64,000 bases of DNA from Branchiostoma floridae (Eukaryota > Chordata > Leptocardii > Amphioxiformes > Branchiostomatidae), in the NCBI RefSeq assembly GCF_000003815.2, contig NC_049979.1, positions 32,320,500 through 32,384,499 on the forward strand. Direction: 5' to 3'. The position numbers were made by a program, and so were the translations under genes. Of this stretch, positions 32,901 to 46,000 are shown piece after piece. The stretch's first letter is position 1, and each line of letters opens with the position of its first letter. The notes beneath the pieces were generated by a model, which was given only the letters and a program-made list of their open reading frames with translations, did not search any database and was not told the origin of the DNA.

Positions 32901-35900
32901 TCCCAACATTTTGCGGTTTTCACCTTTCGATTCCTTGCTAAGGGACCTTTCCAACCATACCAAGGGTGCCAAGCCGGAACTTGAAGTCTAAGCTACAATC
33001 GCGTCATTAAGTCACACCCCTACCCGGGGCCGGGACAGGCGGCTTAAGTTGAAAAAAGGTGCTAGCGGTTGTGCCTAAACAGGGCCCGTATGATCAAGAA
33101 TATCTCGAGAAGGAAGCTTCTTAAGTATCCCAACATTTTGCGGTTTTCACTTTTCAATTCCTTGCTAAGGGACCTTCCCAACCATACCAAGTGTGCCAAG
33201 CCGGAACTTGAAGCCTAAGCTACAATCGCGTCATTAAGTCACACCCCTACCCGGGGCCGGGACAGGCGGTGCTTAGAAAAGGTGCTAGCGGTTGCGCCTA
33301 AACAGGGCCCGTATGCTCAGGAATATCTCAAAAAGGAAGTATCCCAACATTTTGCGGTTTCCACCTTTCGATTCCTTGCTAAGGGACCTTTCCAACCATA
33401 CCAAGTGTGCCAAGCCGGAACTTGAAGCCTAAGCTACAATCGCGTCATTAAGTCACACCCCTACCCGGGGCCGGGACAGGCGGTGCTTAAAAAAGGTGCT
33501 AGCGGTTGCGCCTAAACAGGGCCCGTATGCTCAAGAATATCTCGAGAAGGAAGCTTCTTAAGTATCCCAACATTTTGCGGTTTTCACTTTTCAATTCCTT
33601 GCTAAGGGACCTTCCCAACCATACCAAGTGTGCCAAGCCGGAACTTGAAGCCTAAGCTACAATCGCGTCATTAAGTCACACCCCTACCCGGGGCCGGGAC
33701 AGGCGGTGCTTAAAAAAGGTGCTAGCGGTTGCGCCTAAACAGGGCCCGTATGCTCAAGAATATCTCGAGAAGGAAGCTTCTTAAGTATCCCAACATTTTG
33801 CGGTTTTCACCTTTTGATTCCTTGCTAAGGCACCTTTTCAACCATACCAAGTGTGCCAAGCCGAAACTTGAAGCCTAAGCTACAATTGCGTCATAAGTCA
33901 CACCCCTACCCGGGGCCGGGACAGGCGGTGCTTAAAAAAAGGTGAGAGCGGTTGCGCCTAAACAGGGCCCGTATGCTCAAGAATATCTCAAGAAGGAAGT
34001 ATCCCAACATTTTGCGGTTTTCAACTTTCGATTCCTTGCTAAGGGACCTTTCCAACCATACCAAGTGTGCCAAGCCGGAACTTGGAACCTAAGCTACAAT
34101 CGCGTCATTAAGTCACACCCCTACCCGGGGCCGGGACAGGCGGCTTTAAAAAAAAGTGCTAGCGGTTGCGCCTAAACAGGGCCCGTATGCTCAAGAATAT
34201 CTCGAGAAGGAAGTATCCCAACATTTTGCGATTTCACCTTTCGATTCCTTGCTAAGGGACCTTTTCAACCATACCAAGTGTGCCAAGCCGGAACTTGAAA
34301 CCTAAGCTACAATCGCGTCATTAAGTCACACCACTACCCGGGGCCGGGACAGGCGGCTTAAGTTGAAAAAAGGTGCTAACGGTTGCGCCTAAACAGGGCC
34401 CGTATGCTCAAGAATATCTCGAGAAGGAAGCTTCTTAAGTATCCTAACATTTTGCGGTTTTCACTTTTCAATTCCTTGCTAAGGGACCTTTCCAACCATA
34501 CCAAGTGTGCCAAGCCGGAACTTGAAGCCTAAGCTACAATTGCGTCATAACTCACACCCCTACCCGGGGCCGGGACAGGCGGTGCTTAAAAAAAGGTGAG
34601 AGCGGTTGCGCCTAAACAGGGCCCGTATGCTCAAGAATATCTCGAGAAGGAAGTATCCCAACATTTTGCTGTTTTCCACCTTTCGATTCCTTGCTAAGGG
34701 ACCTTTCCAACCATACCAAGTGTGCCAAGCCGGAACTTGAAGCCTAAGCTACAATCGCGTCATTAAGTCACACCCCTACCCGGGGCCGGGACAGGCGGTG
34801 CTTAAAAAAAGAGTGCTAGGCGGTTGCGTCTAAACAGGGCCCGTATGCTCAAGAATATCTCGAGAAGGAAGATTCTTAAGTATCCCAACATTTTGCGGTT
34901 TTCACTTTTCAATTCCTTGCAAAGGGACCTTTCCAACCATACCAAGTATGCCAAGCCGGAACTTGAAGCCTAAGCTACAATCGCGTCATTAAGTCACACC
35001 CCTANNNNNNNNNNNNNNNNNNNNNNNNNNNNNNNNNNNNNNNNNNNNNNNNNNNNNNNNNNNNNNNNNNNNNNNNNNNNNNNNNNNNNNNNNNNNNNNN
35101 NNNNNNNNNNNNNNNNNNNNNNNNNNNNNNNNNNNNNNNNNNNNNNNNNNNNNNNNNNNNNNNNNNNNNNNNNNNNNNNNNNNNNNNNNNNNNNNNNNNN
35201 NNNNNNNNNNNNNNNNNNNNNNNNNNNNNNNNNNNNNNNNNNNNNNNNNNNNNNNNNNNNNNNNNNNNNNNNNNNNNNNNNNNNNNNNNNNNNNNNNNNN
35301 NNNNNNNNNNNNNNNNNNNNNNNNNNNNNNNNNNNNNNNNNNNNNNNNNAAGGGACCTTTCCAACCATACCAAGGGTGCCAAGCCGGAACTTGAAGTCTA
35401 AGCTACAATCGCGTCATTAAGTCACACCCCTACCCGGGGCCGGGACAGGCGGCTTAAGTTGAAAAAAGGTGCTAGCAGTTGCGCCTAAACAGGGCCCGTA
35501 TGCTCAAGAATATCTCGAGAAGGAAGTATCCCAACATTTTGCGGTTTTCACCTTTCGATTCCTTGCTAAGGGACCTTTTCAACCATACCAAGTGTGCCAT
35601 GCCGGAACTTGAAACCTAAGCTACAATCGCGTCATTAAGTCACACCACTACCCGGGGCTTGGACAGGCGGCTTAAGTTGAAAAAAGGTGCTAGCGGTTGC
35701 GCCTAAACAGGGCCCGTATGCTCAAGAATATCTCAAGAAGGAAGTATCCCAACATTTTGCGGTTTGCACCTTTTGATTCCTTGCTAAGGGACCTTTCCAA
35801 CCATACCAAGTGTGCCAAGCCGGAACTTGAAGCCTAAGCTACAATTGCGTCATAAGTCACACCCCTACCCGGGGCCGGGACAGGCGGTGCTTAAAAAAAG

Positions 35901-38900
35901 GTGAGAGCGGTTGCGCCTAAACAGGGCCCGTATGCTCAAGAATATCTCGAGAAGGAAGTATCCCAACATTTTGCGGTTTTCCACCTTTCGATTCCTTGCT
36001 AAGGGACCTTTCCAACCATACCAAGGGTGCCAAGCCGGAACTTGAAGTCTAAGCTACAATTGCGTCATAAGTCACACCCCTACCCGGGGCCGGGACAGGC
36101 GGTGCGTAAAAAAAGGTGAGAGCGGTTGCGCCTAAACAGGGCCCGTATGCTCAAGAATATCTCGAGAAGGAAGCTTCTTAAGTATCCCAACATTTTGCGG
36201 TTTTCACCTTTTGATTCCTTGCTAAGGGACCTTTCCAACCATACCAAGTGTGCCAAGCCGGAACTTGAAGCCTAAGCTACAATTGCGTCATAAGTCACAC
36301 CCCTACCCGGGGCCGGGACAGGCGGTGCTTAAAAAAAGGTGAGAGCGGTTGCGCCTAAACAGGGCCCGTATGCTCAAGAATATCTCGAGAAGGAAGTATC
36401 CCAACATTTTGTGGTTTCCACCTTTCGATTCCTTGCTAAGGGACCTTTCCAACCATACCAAGTGTGCCAAGCCGGAACTTGAAGTCTAAGCTACAATCGC
36501 GTCATTAAGTCACACCCCTACCCGGGGCCGGGACAGGCGGCTTAAGTTGAAAAAAGGTGCTAGCAGTTGCGCCTAAACAGGGCCCGTATGCTCAAGAATA
36601 TCTCGAGAAGGAAGCATCCCAACATTTTGCGGTTTTCACCTTTCGATTCCTTGCTAAGGGACCTTTCCAACCATACCAAGTATGCCAAGCCGGAACTTGA
36701 AGCCTAAGCTACAATCGCGTCATTAAGTCACACCACTACCCGGGGCCGGGACAGGCGGTGCTTAAAAAAGGTGCTAGCGGTTGCCCCCAAACAGGGCCCG
36801 TATGCTCAAGAATATCTCGAGAAGGAAGTATCCCAACATTTTGCGGTTTCCACCTTTCGATTCCTTGCTAAGGGACCTTTCCAACCATACCAAGTGTGCC
36901 AAGCCGGAACTTGAAGCCTAAGCTACAATCGCGTCATTAAGTCACACCCCTACCCGGGGCCGGGACAGGCGGTGCTTAAAAAAAGGTGCTAGCAGTTGCG
37001 CCTAAACAGGGCCCGTATGCTCAAGAATATCTCGAGAAGGAAGTATCCCAACATTTTGCGGTTTTCACCTTTTGATTCCTTGCTAAGGGACCTTTCCAAC
37101 CATACCAACTGTGCNNNNNNNNNNNNNNNNNNNNNNNNNNNNNNNNNNNNNNNNNNNNNNNNNNNNNNNNNNNNNNNNNNNNNNNNNNNNNNNNNNNNNN
37201 NNNNNNNNNNNNNNNNNNNNNNNNNNNNNNNNNNNNNNNNNNNNNNNNNNNNNNNNNNNNNNNNNNNNNNNNNNNNNNNNNNNNNNNNNNNNNNNNNNNN
37301 NNNNNNNNNNNNNNNNNNNNNNNNNNNNNNNNNNNNNNNNNNNNNNNNNNNNNNNNNNNNNNNNNNNNNNNNNNNNNNNNNNNNNNNNNNNNNNNNNNNN
37401 NNNNNNNNNNNNNNNNNNNNNNNNNNNNNNNNNNNNNNNNNNNNNNNNNNNNNNNNNNNNNNNNNNNNNNNNNNNNNNNNNNNNNNNNNNNNNNNNNNNN
37501 NNNNNNNNNNNNNNNNNNNNNNNNNNNNNNNNNNNNNNNNNNNNNNNNNNNNNNNNNNNNNNNNNNNNNNNNNNNNNNNNNNNNNNNNNNNNNNNNNNNN
37601 NNNNNNNNNNNNNNNNNNNNNNNNNAAAAAAGGTGCTAGCAGTTGCGCCTAAACAGGGCCCGTATGCTCAAGAATATCTCGAGAAGGAAGTATCCCAACA
37701 TTTTGCGGTTTTCACCTTTCGATTCCTTGCTAAGGGACCTTTCCAACCATACCAAGTGTGCCAAGCCGGAACTTGAAGCCTAAGCTACAATCGCGTCATT
37801 AAGTCACACCCCTACCCGGGGCCGGGACAGGTGGTGCTTAAAAACGGTGCTAGCGGTTGCACCTAAACAGGGCCCGTATGCTCAGGAATATCTCAACAAG
37901 GAAGTATCCCAACATTTTGCGGTTTCCACCTTTCGATTCCTTGCTAAGGGACCTTTCCAACCATACCAAGTGTGCCAAGCCGGAACTTGAAACCTAAGCT
38001 ACAATCGCGTCATTAAGTCACACCACTACCCGGGGCCGGGACAGGCGGCTTAAGTTGAAAAAAGGTGCTAGCGGTTGCGCCTAAACAGGGCCCGTATGCT
38101 CAAGAATATCTCAAGAAGGAAGTATCCCAACATTTTGCGGTTTTCACCTTTTGATTCCTTGCTAAGGGACCTTCCCAACCATACCAAGTGTGCCAAGCCG
38201 GAACTTGAAGCCTAAGCTACAATTGCGTCATAAGTCACACCCCTACCCGGGGCCGGGACAGGCGGTGCTTAAAAAAAGGTGAGAGCGGTTGCGCCTAAAC
38301 AGGGCCCGTATGCTCAAGAATATCTCGAGAAGGAAGTATCCCAACATTTTGCGGTTTTCACCTTTCGATTCCTTGCTAAGGGACCTTTCCAACCATACCA
38401 AGGGTGCCAAGCCGGAACTTGAAGTCTAAGCTACAATTGCGTCATAAGTCACACCCCTACCCGGGGCCGGGACAGGCGGTGCGTAAAAAAAGGTGAGAGC
38501 GGTTGCGCCTAAACAGGGCCCGTATGCTCAAGAATATCTCGAGAAGGAAGCTTCTTAAGTATCCCAACATTTTGCGGTTTTCACCTTTTGATTCCTTGCT
38601 AAGGGACCTTTCCAACCATACCAAGTGTGCCAAGCCGGAACTTGAAGCCTAAGCTACAATTGCGTCATAAGTCACACCCCTACCCGGGGCCGGGACAGGC
38701 GGTGCTTAAAAAAAAGTGCTAGCGGTTGCGCCTAAACAGGGCCCGTATGCTCAAGAATATCTCGAGAAGGAAGTATCCCAACATTTTGCGGTTTTCACCT
38801 TTCGATTCCTTGCTAAGGGACCTTTCCAACCATACCAAGTGTGCCAAGCCGGAACTTGAAGTCTAAGCTACAATCGCGTCATTAAGTCACACCGCTACCC

Positions 38901-39065
38901 GGGGCCGGGACAGGCGGCTTAAGTTGAAAAAAGGTGCTAGCAGTTGCGCCTAAACAGGGCCCGTATGCTCAAGAATATCTCGAGAAGGAAGTATCCCAAC
39001 ATTTTGCGGTTTTCACCTTTCGATTCCTTGCTAAGGGACCTTTCCAACCATACCAAGTATGCCAA

Positions 39066-40056
39066 CACGATGGTAAATTTTGGCCCCAAAATTTCCAGAC
39101 TTCTATGTGGGGATTTAGAACACGAATCATGTTCCATCGAACAGAACGCTGGCGTGATCGAACAGAACGGGCGTTCTATTTGGGGTCATCCGAGGTCACC
39201 CGCAGGTTGTTACAGTAAACACGCAGAAAACACCCTCATTTTCCCGGGTGCCGTGCGTCAGAAGAATAACAAACATTTTCACAAATATAAACCGTTATTT
39301 GGCAAGCTTAGTTTTGCTGCCGCTTAGTTTGGAACATGTGACATGTAACAAAGCTGCTGGCGTCATTATTGGTGACCTTGAATGTTACAACACTTGTTTA
39401 CGGCGGTATCAATTACTCTATGTCACTATCAGTGTGACTCGACATAGGACCAAACATGGTATTTAAATCGCTTGCAAAACGCGTGCAAATCAACTCTTTC
39501 AGGACTTATATTGTCGACAACTAATATCTCCAGCTTTGTGTCTTAGGGATTTTTGGAACATGGAGGTAATTTTGAATTACGAGCCTTTGAGTGTGAAAAC
39601 TTGAAAAAATTACAATTTTTCGACCTAATATTGGCTGTAAAAATAGTTCTAAGTAGAAGTTGAAAAATCCCTAAGACAGAAAGTTTGATCTTAATATCAT
39701 TACCTATATGAAATAAAAGATTTGGATTTTCAGTCAAATTTAGGACCAATCTAAATATGGTATTTGTTTTTTGGGCCCACCGAACACCCTTTCTAAATCA
39801 ACCAACTATGCACATTTCAGAAGACATTGAGACAAAACTGTGTAGCACACGTACACGGTAAGACTTGAAGTGTACACACTGCCAGTTTTCATTTAATATC
39901 GACGAGGCACGTGCGAGAGGTTGTTTTTCAAACTATCACGATATTTTAGAAGATGTTTCAGTCACCGTCAGCCCTCCGCGGGGACCGCGCGGGAGTTCCG
40001 GTAACCCGATACTCTGCGTTCGAATGGAAACTTTTCGGCCAAATTTGACCATCGTG
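39066..40056. mobile_element. 991-bp inverted-repeat DNA transposon in the satellite (3-bp CAA duplication)
   Basis: The ends are CACGATGGTAAATTTTGGCC (39066-39085) and GGCCAAATTTGACCATCGTG (40037-40056), inverted copies with two differences. The trinucleotide CAA is duplicated at 39063-39065 and 40057-40059; one copy restores the satellite word 'tgccaagccgg'. CAC-starting ends with a 3-bp duplication suggest a CACTA/EnSpm-type MITE, by inference. It contains an inner inverted pair TGTCTTAGGGATTTTT (39539-39554) and its complement at 39663-39678, possibly a nested palindrome. No transposase ORF. Confidence 0.85.
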
Positions 40057-43000
40057 CAAGCCGGAACTTGAAGCCTAAGCTACAATCGCGTCATTAAGTC
40101 ACACCACTACCCGTGGCCGGGACAAGCGGTGCTTAAAAAAGGTGCTAGCGGTTGCGCCTAAACAGGGCCCGTATGCTCAAGAATATCTCAAGAAGGAAGT
40201 ATCCCAACATTTTGCGGTTTCCACCTTTCGATTCCTTGCTAAAGGAACCTTTCCAACCATACCAAGTGTGCCAAGCCGGAACTTGAAGCCTAAGCTACAA
40301 TCGCGTCATTAAGTCACACCCCTACCTGGGGCCGGGACAGGCGGTGCTTAAAAAAAGGTGCTAGCGGTTGCGCCTAAACAGGGCCCGTATGCTCAAGAAT
40401 ATCTCGAGAAGGAAGTATCCCAACATTTTGCGGTTTTCACCTTTCGATTCCTTGCTAAGGGACCTTTCCAACCATACCAAGTGTGCCAAGCCGGAACTTG
40501 AAGCCTAAGCTACAATTGCGTCATAAGTCACACCCCTACCCGGGGCCGGGACAGGCGGTGCGTAAAAAAAGGTGAGAGCGGTTGCGCCTAAACAGGGCCC
40601 CTATGCTCAAGAATATCTCGAGAAGGAAGCTTCTTAAGTATCCCAACATTTTGCGGTTTTCACTTTTCATTTCGTTGCAAAGGGACCTTTCCCACCATAC
40701 CAAGTGTGGCAAGCCGGAACTTGAANNNNNNNNNNNNNNNNNNNNNNNNNNNNNNNNNNNNNNNNNNNNNNNNNNNNNNNNNNNNNNNNNNNNNNNNNNN
40801 NNNNNNNNNNNNNNNNNNNNNNNNNNNNNNNNNNNNNNNNNNNNNNNNNNNNNNNNNNNNNNNNNNNNNNNNNNNNNNNNNNNNNNNNNNNNNNNNNNNN
40901 NNNNNNNNNNNNNNNNNNNNNNNNNNNNNNNNNNNNNNNNNNNNNNNNNNNNNNNNNNNNNNNNNNNNNNNNNNNNNNNNNNNNNNNNNNNNNNNNNNNN
41001 NNNNNNNNNNNNNNNNNNNNNNNNNNNNNNNNNNNNNNNNNNNNNNNNNNNNNNNNNNNNNNNNNNNNNNNNNNNNNNNNNNNNNNNNNNNNNNNNNNNN
41101 NNNNNNNNNNNNNNNNNNNNNNNNNNNNNNNNNNNNNNNNNNNNNNNNNNNNNNNNNNNNNNNNNNNNNNNNNNNNNNNNNNNNNNNNNNNNNNNNNNNN
41201 NNNNNNNNNNNNNNNNNNNNNNNNNNNNNNNNNNNNNNNNNNNNNNNNNNNNNNNNNNNNNNNNNNNTCTCAAGAAGGAAGCTTCTTAGTATCCCAACAT
41301 TTTGCGGTTTTCACCTTTTGATTCCTTGCTAAGGGACCTTTCCAACCATACCAAGTGTGCCAAGCCGGAACTTGAAGCCTAAGCTACAATTGCGTCATAA
41401 GTCACACCCCTACCCGGGGCCGGGACAGGCGGTGCTTAAAAAAAGGTGAGAGCGGTTGCGCCTAAACAGGGCCCGTATGCTCAAGAATATCTCGAGAAGG
41501 AAGTATCCCAACATTTTGCTGTTTTCCACCTTTCGATTCCTTGCTAAGGGACCTTTCCAACCATACCAAGTGTGCCAAGCCGGAACTTGAAGTCTAAGCT
41601 ACAATCGCGTCATTAAGTCACACCCCTACCCGGGGCCGGGACAGGCGGCTGCAGTTAAAAAAAGGGTGCTAGCGGTTGCGTCTAAACAGGGCCCGTATGC
41701 TCAAGAATATCTCGAGAAGGAAGATTCTTACGTATCCCAACATTTTGCGGTTTTCACCTTTCGATTCCTTGCTAAGGGACCTTTCCAACCATACCAAGTG
41801 TGCCAAGCCGGAACTTGAAGCCTAAGCTACAATCGCGTCATTAAGTCACACCCCTACCCGGGGCCGGGACAGGCGGTGCTTAAAAAAAGGTGCTAGCGGT
41901 TGCGCCTAAACAGGGCCCGTATGCTCAAGAATATCTCAAGAAGGAAGTATCCCAACATTTTGCGGTTTTCACCTTTCGATTCCTTGCTAAGGGACCTTTT
42001 CAACCATTCCAAGTGTGCCAAGCCGGAACTTGAAACCTAAGCTACAATCGCGTCATTAAGTCACATTACTAGCAGGGGGCGGGACAGGCGGTGCTTAAAA
42101 AAAGGTGCGAGAGGTTGCGCCTATTCAGGGGCCGTATGCTCAAGACATTTTGCGGTTTTCACCTTTCGATTCCTTGCTATAGGACCTGTCCAACCATACT
42201 AAGTGTGCCAAGCCGGAACTTGAAACCTAAGCTACAATCGCGTCATTAAGTCACACCCCTACCCGGGGCCGAGACAGGCGGTGCTTAAAAAAAGGTGCTA
42301 GAAGTTGCGCCTAAACAGGGCCCGTATGCTCAAGACATTTTGCGGTTTTCACCTTTCGATTCCTTGCTAAGGGACCTTTCCAACCATACCAAGTGTGCCA
42401 AGCCGGAACTTGAAGTCTAAGCTACAATCGCGTCATTAAGTCACACCCCTACCCGGGGCCGGGACAGGCGGCTTAAGTTGAAAAAAGGTGCAAGCGGTTG
42501 TGCCTAAACAGGGCCCGTATGCTCAAGAATATCTCAAGAAGGAAGTATCCCAACATTTTGCGGTTTTCACCTTTCGATTCCTTGGTAAGGGACCTTTTCA
42601 ACCATACCAAGTATGCCAAGCCGGAACTTGAAGCCTAAGCTACAATCGCGTCATTAAGTCACACCCCTACCCGGGGCCGGGACAGGCGGTGCGTAAAAAA
42701 AGGTGAGAGCGGTTGCGCCTAAACAGGGCCCGTATGCTCAAGAATATCTCGAGAAGGAAGCTTCTTAAGTATCCCAACATTTTGCGGTTTTCACCTTTTG
42801 ATTCCTTGCTAAGGGACCTTTCCAACCATACCAAGTGTGCCAAGCCGGAACTTGAAGCCTAAGCTACAATGGCGTCATTAAGTCACACCCCTACCCGGGG
42901 CCGGGACAGGTGGTGCTTAAAAAAGGTGCTAGCGGTTGCGCCTAAACAGGGCCCGTATGCTCAAGAATATCTCGAGAAGGAAGTATCCCAACATTTTGCG

Positions 43001-46000
43001 GTTTTCACCTTTCGATTCCTTGCTATAGGAACTATCCAACCATACCAAGTGTGCCAAGCCGGAACTTGAAGCCTAAGCTACAATCGCGTCATTAAGTCAC
43101 ACCCCTACCCGGGGCCGAGACAGGCGGTGCTTAAAAAAAGGTGCTAGAAGTTGCGCCTAAACAGGGCCCGTATGCTCAAGAATATCTCGAGAAGGAAGTA
43201 TCCCAACATTTTGCGGTTTTCACCTTTCGATTCCTTGCTAAGGGACCTTTCCAACCATACCAAGTATGCCAAGCCGGAACTTGAAACCTAAGCTACAATC
43301 GCGTCATTAAGTCACACCACTACCCGGGGCCGGGACATGCGGCTTTAAAAAAAGGTGCTAGCGGTTGCGCCTAAACAGGGCCCGTATGCTCAGGAATATC
43401 TCGAGAAGGAAGTATCCCAACATTTTGCGGTTTCCACCTTTCGATTCCTTGCTAAGGGGACCTTTCCAACCATACCAAGTGTGCCAAGCCGGAACTTGAA
43501 GTCTAAGCTACAATCGCGTCATTAAGTCACACCCCTACCCGGGGCCGGGACAGGCGGCTTAAGTTGAAAAAAAGGTGCTAGCAGTTGCGCCTAAACAGGG
43601 CCCGTATGCTCAAGAATATCTCGAGAAGGAAGTATCCCAACATTTTGCGGTTTTCACCTTTCGATTCCTTGCTAAGGGACCTTTCCAACCATACCAAGTG
43701 TGCCAAGCCGGAACTTGAAGCCTAAGCTACAATCGCGTCATTAAGTCACACCCCTACCCGGGGCCGGGACAGGTGGTGCTTAAAAACGGTGCTAGCGGTT
43801 GCACCTAAACAGGGCCCGTATGCTCAGGAATATCTCAACAAGGAAGTATCCCAACATTTTGCGGTTTCCACCTTTCGATTCCTTGCTAAGGGACCTTTCC
43901 AACCATACCAAGTGTGCCAAGCCGGAACTTGAAACCTAAGCTACAATCGCGTCATTAAGTCACACCACTACCCGGGGCCGGGACAGGCGGCTTAAGTTGA
44001 AAAAAGGTGCTAGCGGTTGCGCCTAAACAGGGCCCGTATGCTCAAGAATATCTCAAGAAGGAAGTATCGCAACATTTTGCGGTTTTCACCTTTCGATTCC
44101 TTGCTAAGGGACCTTTTCAACCATACCAAGTATGCCAAGCCGGAACTTGAAGCCTAAGCTACAATCGCGTCATTAAGTCACACCCCTACCCGGGGCCGGG
44201 ACAGGCGGTGCGTAAAAAAAGGTGAGAGCGGTTGCGCCTAAACAGGGCCCGTATGCTCAAGAATATCTCGAGAAGGGAGCTTCTTAAGTATCCCAACATT
44301 TTGCGGTTTTCACCTTTTGATTCCTTGCTAAGGGACCTTTCCAACCATACCAAGTGTGCCAAGCCGGAACTTGAAGCCTAAGCTACAATCGCGTCATTAA
44401 GTCACACCCCTACCCGGGGCCGGGACAGGTGGTGCTTAAAAAAGGTGCTAGCGGTTGCGCCTAAACAGGGCCCGTATGCTCAGGAATATCTCAAGAAGGA
44501 AGTATCCCAACATTTTGCGGTTTCCACCTTTCGATTCCTTGCTAAGGGACCTTTCCAACCATACCAAGTGTGCCAAGCCGGAACTTGAAGCCTAAGCTAC
44601 AATCGCGTCATTAAGTCACACCCCTACCCGGGGCCGGGACAGGCGGTGCTTAAAAAAGGTGCTAGCGGTTGCGCCTAAACAGGGCCCGTATGCTCAAGAA
44701 TATCTCGAGAAGGAAGTATGCCAACATTTTGCGGTTTTCACCTTTCGATTCCTTGCTAAGGGACCTTTCCAACCATACCAAGTGTGCCAAGCCGGAACTT
44801 GAAGCCTAAGCTACAATCGCGTCATAAGTCACACCCCTNNNNNNNNNNNNNNNNNNNNNNNNNNNNNNNNNNNNNNNNNNNNNNNNNNNNNNNNNNNNNN
44901 NNNNNNNNNNNNNNNNNNNNNNNNNNNNNNNNNNNNNNNNNNNNNNNNNNNNNNNNNNNNNNNNNNNNNNNNNNNNNNNNNNNNNNNNNNNNNNNNNNNN
45001 NNNNNNNNNNNNNNNNNNNNNNNNNNNNNNNNNNNNNNNNNNNNNNNNNNNNNNNNNNNNNNNNNNNNNNNNNNNNNNNNNNNNNNNNNNNNNNNNNNNN
45101 NNNNNNNNNNNNNNNNNNNNNNNNNNNNNNNNNNNNNNNNNNNNNNNNNNNNNNNNNNNNNNNNNNNNNNNNNNNNNNNNNNNNNNNNNNNNNNNNNNNN
45201 NNNNNNNNNNNNNNNNNNNNNNNNNNNNNNNNNNNNNNNNNNNNNNNNNNNNNNNNNNNNNNNNNNNNNNNNNNNNNNNNNNNNNNNNNNNNNNNNNNNN
45301 NNNNNNNNNNNNNNNNNNNNNNNNNNNNNNNNNNNNNNNNNNNNNNNNNNNNNNNNNNNNNNNNNNNNNNNNNNNNNNNNNNNNNNNNNNNNNNNNNNNN
45401 NNNNNNNNNNNNNNNNNNNNNNNNNNNNNNNNNNNNNNNNNNNNNNNNNNNNNNNNNNNNNNNNNNNNNNNNNNNNNNNNNNNNNNNNNNNNNNNNNNNN
45501 NNNNNNNNNNNNNNNNNNNNNNNNNNNNNNNNNNNNNNNNNNNNNNNNNNNNNNNNNNNNTATGCTCAGGAATATCTCAAGAAGGAAGTATCCCAACATT
45601 TTGCGGTTTCCACCTTTCGATTCCTTGCTAAGGGACCTTTCCAACCATACCAAGTGTGCCAAGCCGGAACTTGAAGCCTAAGCTACAATCGCGTCATTAA
45701 GTCACACCCCTACCCGGGGCCGGGACAGGCGGTGCTTAAAAAAGGTGCTAGCGGTTGCGCCTAAACAGGGCCCGTATGCTCAAGAATATCTCGAGAAGGA
45801 AGTATGCCAACATTTTGCGGTTTTCACCTTTCGATTCCTTGCTAAGGGACCTTTCCAACCATACCAAGTGTGCCAAGCCGGAACTTGAAGCCTAAGCTAC
45901 AATCGCGTCATTAAGTCACACCCCTACCCGGGGCCGGGACAGGCGGTGCTTAAAAAAAGGTGCTAGCGGTTGCGCCTAAACAGGGCCCGTATGCTCAAGA

